This document shows positions 32,820 through 43,454 of a DNA stretch of 64,000 nucleotides, piece after piece. The stretch's first letter is position 1. Each line of letters begins with the position of its first letter. This stretch comes from Eunapius fragilis (lineage: Eukaryota; Porifera; Demospongiae; Spongillida; Spongillidae): assembly GCA_963681505.1 (NCBI GenBank), contig OY811974.1:2806511-2870510 (forward strand), given 5' to 3'. Below the pieces are notes generated by a model. It was not told the DNA's origin. It was given only the letters and a program-made list of their open reading frames with translations, and did not search any database. Made by a program: the position numbers and the translations under genes.

Positions 32820-33260
32820 GACAGCATTTTAAGAGGGCTCTTTTGAATTCCGATTCTTTTCAACGATGCGCAAACTGTGACAGGCTTACTTTTTCTTTTT
32901 TCTTTCAAATTCACACATTTTTCTCTCTGCATGTTGTGCGCATCAAATATTATTATACAACTATGTACATGTAAACCAAAATGCCATTGTAATAGTAATG
33001 GTGATATACCCATAATATTGCATGCACAGCTGCAATGGGCCTCTGGTACATTTAAATCCACAATAACCTGGAAACAGGAAATTAGTGGAGTAGAAGTGAT
33101 TGCCTCCATGTCCAATCCCTGTACTTTTGAATAAAATTGGTGTGCCGCCAAAAAATCTGCGGGCTTTGCATGCAACCCTAACCCCATCAATTATTTACGT
33201 TAGACCCAATCCCCCGACATCTGCCCCTGCACTTCCAGGTAATCAGTGTGTAATGGAGTA
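32820..33260. repeat. Duplicated segment, copy 2
   Basis: Direct copy of 30610-31045. It is followed by 33262-33325, which is inverted relative to 31046-31110 and bounded by GTAATGGAGTAC and GTACTCCATTAC. Confidence 0.75.
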
Positions 33261-33339
33261 CGTTGGTCAGTCATCGTTGATTGTGAGATTTTGCTGCAAT
33301 ATTTGTGACACAATCTTGATAAGGTACTCCATTACATAT

Positions 33340-33502
33340 TTAGCTCATGAACATAGTAAATGCTACAAACGGGCTAAATATAGGACATTGGCATTTTCCC
33401 TTACTATTATAGACCCTTTTACCTTGCTTTTTACACCACCATTGCCTTCAAATTCTATATCCCTCCAATTTTCTCATAGAGAAGGTTTTTAATTTACTTC
33501 TA
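33340..33502. mobile_element. Foldback MITE family A, partial copy
   Basis: Contains CTTGCTTTTTACACCACCAT, TTGCCTTCAAATTCTATATC and TTTTCTCATAGAGAAGG in the family order. The left arm is missing. Confidence 0.7.
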
Positions 33503-33714
33503 TAAAGTGTAAAGTGTGAAAGCTTATGCACTCCCCCATTCTTCTTTGCTGGGTGGGAGGAGGGTTACCTTGCTCGTGCACTCCTCAAAAACAACAAACA
33601 CACCCCATACTCATGAAAAATCTGCTCTAAAATATACCAATACAAGATCTGTGACAGAAGCGTTATTTATGATATAAAGACTTGTTACAGCCTTTGGAGG
33701 ACTGAATTCATCAG

Positions 33715-34240
33715 TTTCTCATCCCGGCTATAACAGGGCGCCCTCCGTGCTCAAAACTAGAGAGAGAGAGAGTTGCTTGCTTTGCCAGTTAGACTTGGTG
33801 GCATGGGGATTTTAAATCCTATGACATGCTTATCTCAATGTTTTAACTCATCCAAACAACTAACATCTCCGCCGGTTGCAATAATCATTTCACAAGAGGA
33901 CAAACATCCCTCTACTGGTGCCACATTATCTGAAACAAGAAAATCTATTCATTCATAAAATAGAAAACTACAAAATGCCCTTGATGATTGCATATATGAC
34001 AACCTATCTGGTAAGCAGCAACGACTGGTTTTACTACAACAGGAGGAATGGCTCGTGAGTTTTCAACATTTTACAGGCGTTAAGCAGACATGATTTCCAT
34101 AAAGCTCGACAAGCCCCAATGTCTTCTAGTTAGCTGGCTACGCACTCGACTTTCTTATGCTTTCCTTCGTGCTGCTGTTCTGTGTATTTGTTGAAGCAGG
34201 TCATCACATCGCCATGAACATGACCTTACCCTTGCCACTG
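33715..34240 (+). pseudogene. RT-family remnant (copy 4) inside the exon array
   Basis: Plus strand LLALPVRLGGMGILNPMTCL then KLQNALDDCIYDNLSGKQQR match the region between RT and the C-terminal domain in this retroelement family. It interrupts the duplicated unit between 33670 and 34310, so it inserted after the segmental duplication. Stops break it. Confidence 0.55.
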
Positions 34241-34484
34241 TTGAGGGTAAGATAGCATCCTCAGTCTAAAATTCTATCAGTAACACCTTTGTTTTTTATG
34301 CTGCTTTTTTATCATCTTATAAGAACTCAGCAAAGTTGCAATTAAGGTAAAAAAATTAATAAAACAAGAAGTTATATTTTGCTAATTGATAACTCTATTA
34401 AACTTTTTTGAGCATTAATTAAGTATCAGGACATTCAAACACTGCATTGGAGTTGCATTTCACGAATAGCACACTTCCCCTTAC

Positions 34485-34538
34485 ATTTTGATGAGTTTTA
34501 GCTTTTTCCTTCAGCTGCTTCAAATCCTCGTCAATAGT
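34485..34538 (-). CDS. Coiled-coil exon B1, 54 nt
   Basis: Acceptor AATTAG, exon TIDEDLKQLKEKAKTHQN, donor GTAAGG. Phase 0, 18 residues (7+11). Paralogue of A1 lacking three residues. Confidence 0.65.
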
Positions 34539-34593
34539 CTAATTGTAGAGCAGAACACAAATAAAAACTATAATAGTTAGTCATATGACCAAC

Positions 34594-34635
34594 CATTTTT
34601 AGCTCAGAGACCTTGTCTTCAATACCTTGACTCAT
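34594..34635 (-). CDS. Coiled-coil exon B2, 42 nt
   Basis: Acceptor GGACAG, exon MSQGIEDKVSELKM, donor GTTGGT. Phase 0. Paralogue of A2, two residues different. Confidence 0.6.
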
Positions 34636-34776
34636 CTGTCCAACCAAGTGACAGTAATGTCATACAAAATGGGAATAATAGTATCCATGCCTTAATTGTA
34701 TGCAAGCCACATGAAAATTATATCCAACAAAACAGAACTAGAGAAGCTACATTCATCAACAACTCGATTTCCTTAC

Positions 34777-34839
34777 ACTTTGTTGCATTTTTGCTTTCTC
34801 CTCCAATGCCTTGAGCTGCTTCAAATGGTCATCAATTGT
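34777..34839 (-). CDS. Coiled-coil exon B3, 63 nt
   Basis: Acceptor AATTAG, exon TIDDHLKQLKALEEKAKMQQ plus S, donor GTAAGG. Phase 0; intact counterpart of decayed A3. Confidence 0.68.
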
Positions 34840-34894
34840 CTAATTGTTAGAGCAGTCTACAACTAAAAACAATTTAGGTACTCCTGCAACTAAC

Positions 34895-34927
34895 CTGGTT
34901 TAGCTTAGCTTCAATATGCTGACTCAT
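34895..34927 (-). CDS. Coiled-coil exon B4, 33 nt
   Basis: Acceptor TTAACAG, exon MSQHIEAKLNQ, donor GTTAGT. Phase 0; paralogue of A4. Confidence 0.6.
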
Positions 34928-35076
34928 CTGTTAAGCAATGTTACAGTGTGCATAATATGACATTATATATGCATGAGACCTTGCAAACAATTTAAAATGT
35001 ACAGTAAACGCGAAAAATCACATGAGAAACGGATCGAAAAAACTGATATGGAGAAGCTAAAAACAACACATTATGT

Positions 35077-35132
35077 AATTTGTTGAATTACTGCCTTTTC
35101 TCCTCCAATGTGTTTTGATCAGCTTCAGATGT
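35077..35132 (-). pseudogene. Decayed coiled-coil exon C1
   Basis: Acceptor ATTAG is kept and LEEK remains, but an in-frame TAA and loss of the donor end it. Confidence 0.45.
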
Positions 35133-35337
35133 CTAATCGTAGAGCAGACTACAATTAAAAGCAACCTCAGTTAGTCATAAGAGTTTTTTTTTTTTAGCTT
35201 AACCACGATATCTGGAACTGTATACATGCCTTCTAACTAACAAACATGCATGCACATACCAAAGCCCTAATTGTGTAAAATCACATGATGAAACATGAAA
35301 ATTTTACCCAAGAAAATAATGACATACTTTTTCTTAT

Positions 35338-35400
35338 GTTTTGTTCAATTACAGCTTTTTCCTTCAATGCTGTAATCTGGCACAAATGCTTATCAATGGA
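35338..35400 (-). pseudogene. Decayed coiled-coil exon C3, 63 nt
   Basis: Acceptor AATTAG, open frame SIDKHLCQITALKEKAVIEQ plus N. The donor GT has become AT. Confidence 0.5.
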
Positions 35401-35460
35401 CTAATTGTAGAGCAGACTATATATTTAAAAAATAACTATAGTAGTACTCTTATAACCAAC

Positions 35461-35502
35461 CTGGTTAAGATTGGCAACCTCGCCTTCAATATGTTGCCTC
35501 AT
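35461..35502 (-). pseudogene. Decayed coiled-coil exon C4, 42 nt
   Basis: Frame MRQHIEGEVANLNQ is open and donor GTTGG present, but the acceptor AG is now TG. Confidence 0.5.
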
Positions 35503-37437
35503 CAGTCCAACCTAGTGACAGTGACATATGACTTCATACAAATACATTAAGCCATAATAGTGATACTATTTATTCTATCCGTCATGGAGTTATAAGACAC
35601 TGAATATATAATTAGCCATACATTTCAATGCGAGCGTTACTTTTCTTTTGCTTTTCCTGGAAAATTAGTAAAAGAATCACAAGGGTGATTTTGCTAGACA
35701 CTGTTCCATATCATGTTTTAAAACATGAAATCTTTGGTCACTTTATTTGTTTTAATTGGGGGCAGAAGTTTTAAAGTTGAAATGCATTGCAGCAGCACTT
35801 CCAGGGTTACAATATTATTTACTGAGACATTCTGCTGTGATATATTGCCATCTCTCATGAGTGTTAATTTTTTCTATTTATCCTTATGCCCATAGAAATT
35901 GAACCATCAAGCGGAATACCCACCCATTGCTATGCATCGTAGGCATCTTTTTTGCGTTGCAAAGAAATCAAGGTCTAGAGCAACACTACACCATTATCAG
36001 GGGGGCTGCCATAGGCCAGCTAGGTGTCCTACTTGAGGCAGGCCAATTATAATTTAAAATTTAAATTATTTTTCATGTATGTAACGTTCAGGATGTCGAT
36101 CAACGTTGAAGCGTGTCACTCATCTCGATCTGTGAATGATGAACAGAAATGTGTGTATAGCAGTCTTCGAAACACAGTTATGCTCGGCTTTGACTCCCAG
36201 AGATCAAATCAATACGTATCATGGCTCTTTGGTCATCCTTCAAAATTTTCTTCTAGGCTGACCGCCAAATTTTTTTGGCACTGCACAGTTATTATAGACA
36301 GTTAATTCCTGTTGTCCCGAATGTGTACCCTGCTGGTGTACAGCAGTCTCGCTAGTCAGCCGTACATTGGAAGTACATCCGGTGAACAATGCCAGTGTTT
36401 ACATTTTATTGCCAGATTTCTGACCAAATTAATCAAATTCAAGATTGCATAAAGTCATGTGACAATCCTATACTTGACATGGCACATTATTTGGAAGCTG
36501 CAATCAGTTAAGCTATTGATGGTGCTTCAGCGTGGTTGGGATACGATGAGTTTCACGAGAGTCAGTTACTTGCCATCAAGCACTTGGCAGTGGAAAGTCA
36601 CTAAAAGTATGTTATTATTTGCTTCAAAAAGCTTTTGACTTTCTTCAATGGATTTGTGATAAATCTATTGTAGTTGTTCTAAGCCCACTTATATCTTTGA
36701 TGATTGATGAAGTTAGCGTCAATAAGGATGACGCAGTTAATTGATAATGTTTTTAATTATGGCTACCCGTTCCTTAGTAGTCATCATTCTTGAAGAATCT
36801 TGCAGTTAGCTTACTTATAGATATTAACGATGATGTTTGTTTTGATCAGAAATTATATTTGAATATATGGTGTACTGACTTGAAAATGAACTGTTGCCAA
36901 GAACACTCGACATCAAGCGGTCAGGGATTCGAAGCCGTACATCTCGTATGGACGATGAAAATACGACATTGTATCCCTGGGTGTTATTTCCAACGTCCAG
37001 CTTCTTAAAAAGGCTTCACTCTCCAAGTTTTAGAAGAACAAGCAAGTGCTTATTGTAAGACGTTGAAGGCGATAGAGATGTCATTGCAGCTGTTAGTTCC
37101 CGCGTTTCTTTCAATTAAATACTAACACACCAGACATAGCTCTGCACCCTTTATCCTCAATTTTCTGCACACCCCAAGCAGTTCTTTTTCCTTGAAAAGC
37201 CTTCAATACCTTTGCTTTGCATCTTTTTCTTCTAATACGTTAGCTGCATTGCATGCAACACGATCGCTAACAAGGAAAGGCATCATATAGCTATGGTTTG
37301 AACATAAAAAGGGATGTACTGTATTTTGTAATATTTGCCGCCAATCAGCGATAAAAACTGCCCTGTTTGACGCTCCTCTGGCTTAATCTACAAGTGATGA
37401 CTATTTTGAGAGGTTAACCTGTTATGTTTCACTAAAA
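35503..37437. other. Unassigned, presumed intron between the exon arrays
   Basis: Plus-strand scraps such as ISDQINQIQDCIKSCDNPIL and ASAWLGYDEFHESQLLAIKH (36400-36600) and RTLDIKRSGIRSRTSRMDDE (about 36900) look like former coding DNA of an unidentified mobile element. Minus-strand VLEEKDAKQRY near 37200 could be another decayed coiled-coil exon. Confidence 0.25.
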
Positions 37438-37621
37438 CTAAGTGGAGAGTGGAGTGGACCATCGGGGAGGCCACTATTGTCTTGGATCACGGGAAGGTGT
37501 TTTGAAAGCCAAATGGAGTAATTGGTTTGATAAGCAACTACTCCATTTGGCTTCCAAAACATCTTCCCGTGATCCAAGACAATAGTGGCCTCCCCAATGG
37601 TTCACTCCACTCTCCACTTAG
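37438..37621. mobile_element. Foldback element, 75-80-bp arms
   Basis: CTAAGTGGAGAGTGGAGTG and its complement close an almost perfect hairpin of 184 bp. The loop holds an imperfect repeat around 37520-37546. Non-coding. Confidence 0.8.
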
Positions 37622-37806
37622 GGTGCGTCTCCAAACTATTTTGGAAAAGTTAATGTCTATTGTCCTGAGTATCCACCCGGGGGTATAGCAAAAAAAAGTT
37701 TTTGTAGGATCGGGCCGAGATAAGTAAGGCTTAAATCCTTTCGATACCCGTAAAACGAGGCGTGCTAGCGGACCTATCCATTACGCTCCGTGCGGTACGT
37801 ACATAT

Positions 37807-38128
37807 GTATCGTACACGAGCTACGTAAGGTAAGTTTTTTTTTTGCCAACGTTCATACAAATAGTAAAATAGCTGTTTCTCTGGACTAGTGTTTATCAAA
37901 AAAAGGTGATTGAGAGCTTTCAGCTGTGTGTTTAGGCCTATGTTTAAAAGGTCATGTACGCGTATAGACTATACTCGTACATGACCTTTTAAACATAAGC
38001 CTAAACAGACAGCTGAAAGCTCTCAATCACTTTTCGTTGACAAACACTAGTCCAGAGAAACAGCTATTTTACTATCTGTATGAACGTTGGCAAAAAAAAA
38101 CTTACCTCGCGTAGCTCGTATACGATAA
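37807..38128. mobile_element. Foldback element nested in the left TIR
   Basis: About 150-bp near-perfect arms (e.g. TAGTAAAATAGCTGTTTCTC) meet at about 37967. The block interrupts sequence that is continuous in the right arm of the host element (around 38975-38985), which proves later insertion. Confidence 0.8.
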
Positions 38129-38254
38129 CCGAATGGAAGCTAGCCCCACATTCCTCAGCCCCACATTCCTTGCGGTTTAACACTTGCATACTGAACATCG
38201 GCGCGCGCGGTCTAAGCTATATAGCTATATGTAGCGAACAAGGGAGATTCTAAC

Positions 38255-38425
38255 ATGGCTTCGGTACTTACTGCCAGCGATTTGAGTGCAAAGAAGGTTA
38301 CGTTTGCGCAGCAGCTGAATACGTCCCTTCAAAGAACAAGCTATAACGAGAAATCGAAGCGGCACCGATGTGGCGCGCCAATACCAGTGACTCGCAGAGA
38401 TAGTGTAAGCACTCCAGAGTTATAG
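38255..38425 (+). CDS. Small open frame inside the TTAA element
   Basis: ATG to TAG, 56 codons, starting MASVLTASDLSAKKVTFAQQ, serine- and basic-rich (EKSKRHRCGA). No family recognised. It overlaps the palindrome at 38395-38512 and GTGTAAGC follows the coding part, so it could instead be a first exon. Expression is unproven. Confidence 0.25.
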   Translation: MASVLTASDLSAKKVTFAQQLNTSLQRTSYNEKSKRHRCGAPIPVTRRDSVSTPEL

Positions 38426-38512
38426 CCTCACATTGCTATGCATGTTGTCTGCCAATACAGGCAATGTGAGGCTATACACTAGCAGTACTCTGGAGTGCTC
38501 ACACTATCTCTG
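38395..38512. repeat. Imperfect palindrome
   Basis: CAGAGATAGTG with CACTATCTCTG, and CACTCCAGAG with CTCTGGAGTG, form a hairpin. The inner CAATGTGAGGCTATA complements TATAGCCTCACATTG. Confidence 0.75.
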
Positions 38513-40004
38513 TGGATCACTCACTGGGTTTGACTACACCCCTTCCTGGATGAAGATATTCGGCCGTCTTAGCTCCATTGGAGGCGCACGCTTCTATGGA
38601 GAAGATATGCATGCCTCTATTGGCTGACAAACGAGCATATACACCAGCAGTACTCTGGAATGCTAACCGGTTTTGGTCAAACCCCTTCTTGGATGGGGGT
38701 GGTCAGAATCTTGTAGTTCTTCTAGTCCATGTAGATGTACGTAGCTGCATTGGCATACAAGTGACCGATCCGATATACTCCAGTACTTGTAGGGTATACA
38801 CTTGCATATATATATATACGCTGTCTTTTACTCAACTGTTCTGTTCCTTCAACGTTTCGATAAGTTATTTTATTTCTATTTACGAACCGGCCGCTCATTA
38901 TCAAAATAACAATCTGACCGCAGGAATGTGAGGCGAATGTGAGGCTGAGGAATGTGGGGCTAACTTCTACGCGGTTATACGATATGTATGTACCGCAACG
39001 GAGCAGGTCCGCTAGCACGCCTCGTTTTACGGGTATCGAAAGGATTAAAGCCTTACTTATCTCGGACCGATCCTAGAAAGACTTGTTCTATTACCCGGTA
39101 CCGTTAAATGCCACTAGTTCCCTTCCATGACCAAACGGTAAAAACTTTTTTTGCTGTCCACCCGGGTGTCCAATTGTACCCCCGGGTGGACACTCATGCA
39201 GGACAATAGACATTAACTGTTCAGGCATATAGCTAAAGCGAATAGAATCATATTTGGTATTCGGTTAAAAATTCCCAATTACATCAGATAGCTACATGTA
39301 TTTTCAAATGCACTAAATAAAATAATAACCACGGGTCATGGGCGTGATTCAATTCATTTTCTGCACACTGTTAAACTTGAGGTAAGTACTGAATCTATAA
39401 GAGCATGAGAGGCCCTTTTGATGATTTCAGGGTCCTTACGGCTCCATATGTACATGTCCAACCATATTACCAAACGGTTCAGAAACAGAATGGAGCAGTG
39501 ATATATGCGATAATGTTAAAGGAAGCCTCCTCTCGAAAATTCGAAGTATCATTTTGTGCATGACACTTGTGCATTACTCTCAACTCTATCATTCGTTGTG
39601 CAGCTTGAAATGAACACCAATAACTACTGTACACACTTAAGCAGTACTCAACACTATTGCATGTATTTGTTTTGACCTATTGATTTATACTATACCTTCT
39701 TATAGCATTACTTTTGAATTGTATCGGTGGAACAACATACGCGATCAGATACATTGTACTACGGTATACAGTCAGTGTACAGCAGATATATGTGAGGCAA
39801 GAGGCTCCAATTAGAATGTGTCTCCCCACACCACCCCCTTATGAAAAAAAAACCCGGTGTCAGAGGCATAAATGACTCCCAGGCATAAATGACTCGCCCG
39901 GTGATTTACGCCTAAGGTGTAAATGACTCCTCCTAGGCATATATGACTCCCCACGTGAATTCCATAAGCCACGTGTAGTTTTTGGAGTGAGAAAGCTCGC
40001 TCGC

Positions 40005-40319
40005 ATGGACAAGGACGAATTCAGTGTTGTCGAGAATTACCTGCGTAGGAATCAATATCCTGAGGGAATTTCGAAGGAAGATAAGGCCAATCTAAGACGC
40101 AAATGCAAAAACTTCAAGTTCGACTGTGGAGTGCTCTATTTCAAAAGAGTAAAGAAAGGCGAAGGTGATGGGTAAGGTGATGGGGAAGGTGATGGCGAAG
40201 GTGATGGGGAGGTGATGGGGAAGGTGATGGGGAAGGTGATGGGGAAGAGTGGAAGATTTGTATTAGAACTGAAGGCGAAAAAAGACGCATTCTCTTGTCA
40301 TGCCATGCTGGGATTGAAG
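40005..40319 (+). pseudogene. Gypsy-integrase-like N-terminal exon
   Basis: ATG 40005 opens MDKDEFSVVENYLRRNQYPE, then LRRKCKNFKFDCGVLYFKRV. A GEGD-coding minisatellite follows (40166-40252, unit GGTGATGGGGAA) and then EEWKICIRTEGEKRRILLSC, ending CHAGIE before donor GTAAAA at 40320. Stop TAA near 40173 and a later frame shift lie within the minisatellite. The exon ends in phase 1 inside the H2C2 finger, exactly where intron A of the gene at 22718-23690 begins (HSSKE versus HAGIE). No second exon follows before the element ends. Confidence 0.6.
40166..40252. repeat. 12-bp coding minisatellite
   Basis: About seven copies of GGTGATGGGGAA with a few changes and one 2-base loss, within the integrase-like exon. 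Confidence 0.9.
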
Positions 40320-41187
40320 GTAAAACTGAACGTATATATTATTCAGCCGGTACTATAATTTTAAAAAGTGTTCCTGCAACATGGTTGTGCATGAATTGTC
40401 GATCTGCATAAGAAGCAAGCAGACTGTGATGTTATTTGTCTTTGTCAGTGTTAGCTCCAACTTCAAACTTCCCAAGGCAGGAGTCAATTTTATCTAGGCA
40501 GATAACAGGGGAATCATATACATGCATGTACATGTACGCCTGGCAAGATCGACGGGGAGTTAATTATGCCTAAGGCTGTAATAACTCCCGGGAGTCACTT
40601 TTATCAGGGGGGAGTCATATATGCCTAGGCGTGAATGACTGGGGAGTCATATATGCCTAGGCGTGAATGACTGGGGAGTCAAATATGCCTAGGCATATAT
40701 GACCGGGAGTCATATATGCCTAGGCGCGAAAGACTGGGGAGTCAATATTTAGGGGAGTCATTGGCGACTATGACACCGGCAACAACTAGCCATTTGTACA
40801 TCTACAGTCTGCAGAAGGAAAAAATTTGTACGCATCGGTTACGTTGCCTCCGGTCCATGCAGAGAAACAAACTAAAGCAGTGGGCAATCAAACAGTTTAA
40901 GTCCGTGTGGTCCATACAACGGTGCATAATTTATAAAACGAGAGTTTAAGCCAAGTATTGCTATTAGTTATGCTAGCCCACTTTCTGGATAAGTTCTGAT
41001 CTGATAGTGGTGTGTGGTCACTATCTGATCAGAGCGATGACTACCTGTATGCCGAACTACACACTATCACCTCAACCGCTTTATGGGCATGATAACGTTC
41101 TAACCACGGTAATTAATTTTCTGATACTATGCCATCCATGATTTCATGGTATGAAAATGAAATTTACTTTAAACATACTGAATTATG

Positions 41188-41466
41188 ACAAGTGATAAAA
41201 ACGTTCTCAATATGAGAAGTTTGGTGGTACATAGGAAACAAAGGTGATGGTGGTGTAAAAAGCAAGAGAACAAGACTTTTGATTGAAAAGATAAAATGAA
41301 ATAGACCTATAATACGACACACAGTTAAATATTACAACATGCTGCTAATATGGTAAACTGCATTTCTCCTTTTCAATCAAAAGACTTGTTCCTTTAGGGA
41401 TGCTTTTTACACCACCATTGCCTTCTATTCCTATATACTTGTATACAGAACGTTTTTATCACTTGT
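41188..41466. mobile_element. Foldback MITE family A copy
   Basis: Arms ACAAGTGATAAAAACG and CGTTTTTATCACTTGT, with the shared core GGTGGTGTAAAAAGCAAG. Diverged relative to copy 1; arms about 75-80 percent paired. Confidence 0.8.
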
Positions 41467-41479
41467 ACACTAAAGGTGT

Positions 41480-41740
41480 AGGAAATAAATTAAAATAAAT
41501 ACTTTCTCACAAGAAAGTCAGTGGCATAGAGATTGGACGGCACAGATGGTATAAAAGCATAGCAACAAGTTGGGATTTAAATGGAAAAATGAAATAAACC
41601 TAACCTATACTTACCACATCTGTAAAATGCAGTACATGTCATTTTCCCATTTAAACCTTACACCACATTACCTTCCAATCATATACACCACTAACTTCTT
41701 ATAGAGAATCTATTTGTTTCTTGGAGTATCAAACAATTTG
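41480..41740. mobile_element. Diverged relative of MITE family A
   Basis: The same layout (TTCTCACAAGAAAGT, GGAAAAATGAAATAAACCTA, TTACACCACATTACCTTCC) directly adjoins the previous copy. Confidence 0.5.
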
Positions 41741-42806
41741 AAATTTGCTGTAGGTCCTTTTTCCTGCAATGATCTCAATAACATAATGATCAAAAATTAA
41801 TTACGTATAAGCTCAAGATTATATGATGGTGTCAACAATGTGTAATTGACGCCCCCTAAATCCCCCAACAGGTGGTACCATCTCCCCCATTATTTTACGA
41901 TGTGAATTGACTCTTTTATGTCCTTATTGTTGGCAGCCATTTAAGGGAAAAGAAATACTTCAGAGCAAAACCTGCTATTATTATTGATAGCAGAATGCAT
42001 GTAAGTCATGTGCCCTTAATTAATGTTTGTGGTCAAAACCACGTTGCTGAAATAGACAAAATACAATGCGGGTATATTTCCACAGTGAAACTGATGCAGA
42101 TGCATGTAGATGTAGAACAATTTTATTAGGTGGTGGGTAAACAGCAGGCTGTGCCATTGCTAAAAACATCAATGGCAATAAAGCTATACATTGATACCCA
42201 AAGAGATAATTTACACAAGAGTGATATGACCTTACATTGCATGCATTTTTCACTTAAGATTATGAACAATCATGAATATTTTACAGTACATGCACAAATG
42301 ACAAGTTTGATTACCTCATATAGAGAAAAATTCATGAAAATCATGAAAATGAGTCCAGCGCCACATAAGTATGCCATGAAATTTGTTCGTATCTATATAG
42401 AATTACAATGGTATTGTGTGTATTGAAGGATAGATACATGTAGAAATGTTTGAGGGGTGTGAGCCAAATGAAGAGAATTTGACAGGTTGCAAACTATAAT
42501 TTAATAATAAGTCATAATGTGATCAGTTAAATGAAGCTTGATATGATATTGTATATACATGTATGATTGCAAAAATGGTATGTTGCATATACTTGCTAGA
42601 AAGCGAAAGTTGCATTGAAATGAATCTGAAAATTATGATAGCTTTATGTTCAGTATGAAATCCATTTTTATTGCTTAAGAGCAGTAAATTTATAAATGCT
42701 AGCATCAAGATCACTTCCTTTGCTCCTATACTTAATACTAACATCACTTAAAACGAACTATGCATAAGTAAAAAGACATTGAGTACATTGGGCTTTTATC
42801 ATTTAC
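41741..42806. other. Presumed intron
   Basis: AT-rich with open frames of no recognisable family. Confidence 0.3.
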
Positions 42807-42848
42807 CTGTTTCTGAGCTTCTTTAAGTTTATTAAGATATCCTACCTT
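42807..42848 (-). CDS. Coiled-coil exon D1, 42 nt
   Basis: Acceptor ATTTCAG, exon KVGYLNKLKEAQKQ, donor GTAAAT. Phase 0. Confidence 0.65.
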
Positions 42849-42967
42849 CTGAAATTAATACCTTACCCATTAGAAGATTATACAGATCAATGTTCATACA
42901 CTGATACCAAGCTGTATAAATTATTATTGCAGCAATAAAGATATCTTAATTTAGTGTTTTCCTTTAC

Positions 42968-43009
42968 CTCCTTCTGAGCTGCTTTGAGTTCATCCAGTTC
43001 TTCACACCT
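42968..43009 (-). CDS. Coiled-coil exon D2, 42 nt
   Basis: Acceptor TTGTGCAG, exon RCEELDELKAAQKE, donor GTAAAG. Phase 0. Confidence 0.68.
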
Positions 43010-43132
43010 CTGCACAATTAACATACAACATCCAATTACCAGATTATTAATACAAATGTGCATTCAGTAACTTTGGAAAGGAAGTATTTAAAATTATGAT
43101 ATCTTAAATTTATAAACTGGGCTGTCATTCAC

Positions 43133-43174
43133 CTGCTTGCCAGCTGTTTTTATTTCTTCTTTCAGCCTTTGTAC
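43133..43174 (-). CDS. Coiled-coil exon D3, 42 nt
   Basis: Acceptor TTCACAAG, exon VQRLKEEIKTAGKQ, donor GTGAAT. Phase 0. Confidence 0.62.
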
Positions 43175-43317
43175 CTTGTGAAAATAAATTTACAATTCAT
43201 TTATATACAGTGAAATTGAATACAGCTAACTCCTCCGCAATTACAATTAACAAGACCTAAACAGTTCTCCTGCATTATTAGCTCTAATAGAATATAATAT
43301 ATTGACCTTTCTCTTAC

Positions 43318-43371
43318 CTGATTTTGAAATACTTTGATTTCTAAAATCTCTTTTTCCAGCTTTTGTACCTC
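43318..43371 (-). CDS. Coiled-coil exon D4, 54 nt
   Basis: Acceptor ACTGCACAG, exon EVQKLEKEILEIKVFQNQ, donor GTAAGA. Phase 0, 18 residues. Confidence 0.7.
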
Positions 43372-43454
43372 CTGTGCAGTTAATAATTATTATTAATTCA
43401 GCGTTAACTGCCACTCTATGAATGAATAAAACATTGACTCAGAGCATTACTTAC

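Larger units (their letters stand above)
37650..39216. mobile_element. TIR element flanked by TTAA
   Basis: TTAA at 37650-37653 and 39213-39216 bound inverted repeats starting TGTCTATTGTCCTG. The right arm adds CACCCGGG-rich subterminal repeats. Long matching blocks (GTAAAACGAGGCGTGCTAGC) occur in both arms. TTAA duplication is known for piggyBac and Kolobok, but the TG-start TIR does not settle which. Interior 38255-38425 has a 56-aa open frame; no transposase was recognised. The left arm is interrupted by a nested foldback (37807-38128). Confidence 0.7.
39854..40779. mobile_element. Ginger-like DNA transposon derivative with palindromic subterminal arrays
   Basis: Ends TGTCA (39858) and TGACA (40775) are flanked by CCGG (39854-39857 and 40776-40779), a 4-bp duplication. 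Inside each end lie inverted arrays of AGGCATATATGACTCC-type units (left 39866-39950, right complement 40556-40765), many fused into full palindromes. The only coding part is a first exon related to Gypsy-integrase-like proteins (40005-40319); the DDE core is missing. Ginger elements are known to use such an integrase-type transposase and 4-bp duplications. CCGG is self-complementary, so the duplication and TIR readings cannot be separated here. Confidence 0.55.

Noticed and set aside
40556-40765. CRISPR-like array of direct repeats
   Set aside because: Units are nearly contiguous without unique spacers and occur inverted at the other end of the element, so they are subterminal transposon repeats in a eukaryotic genome.
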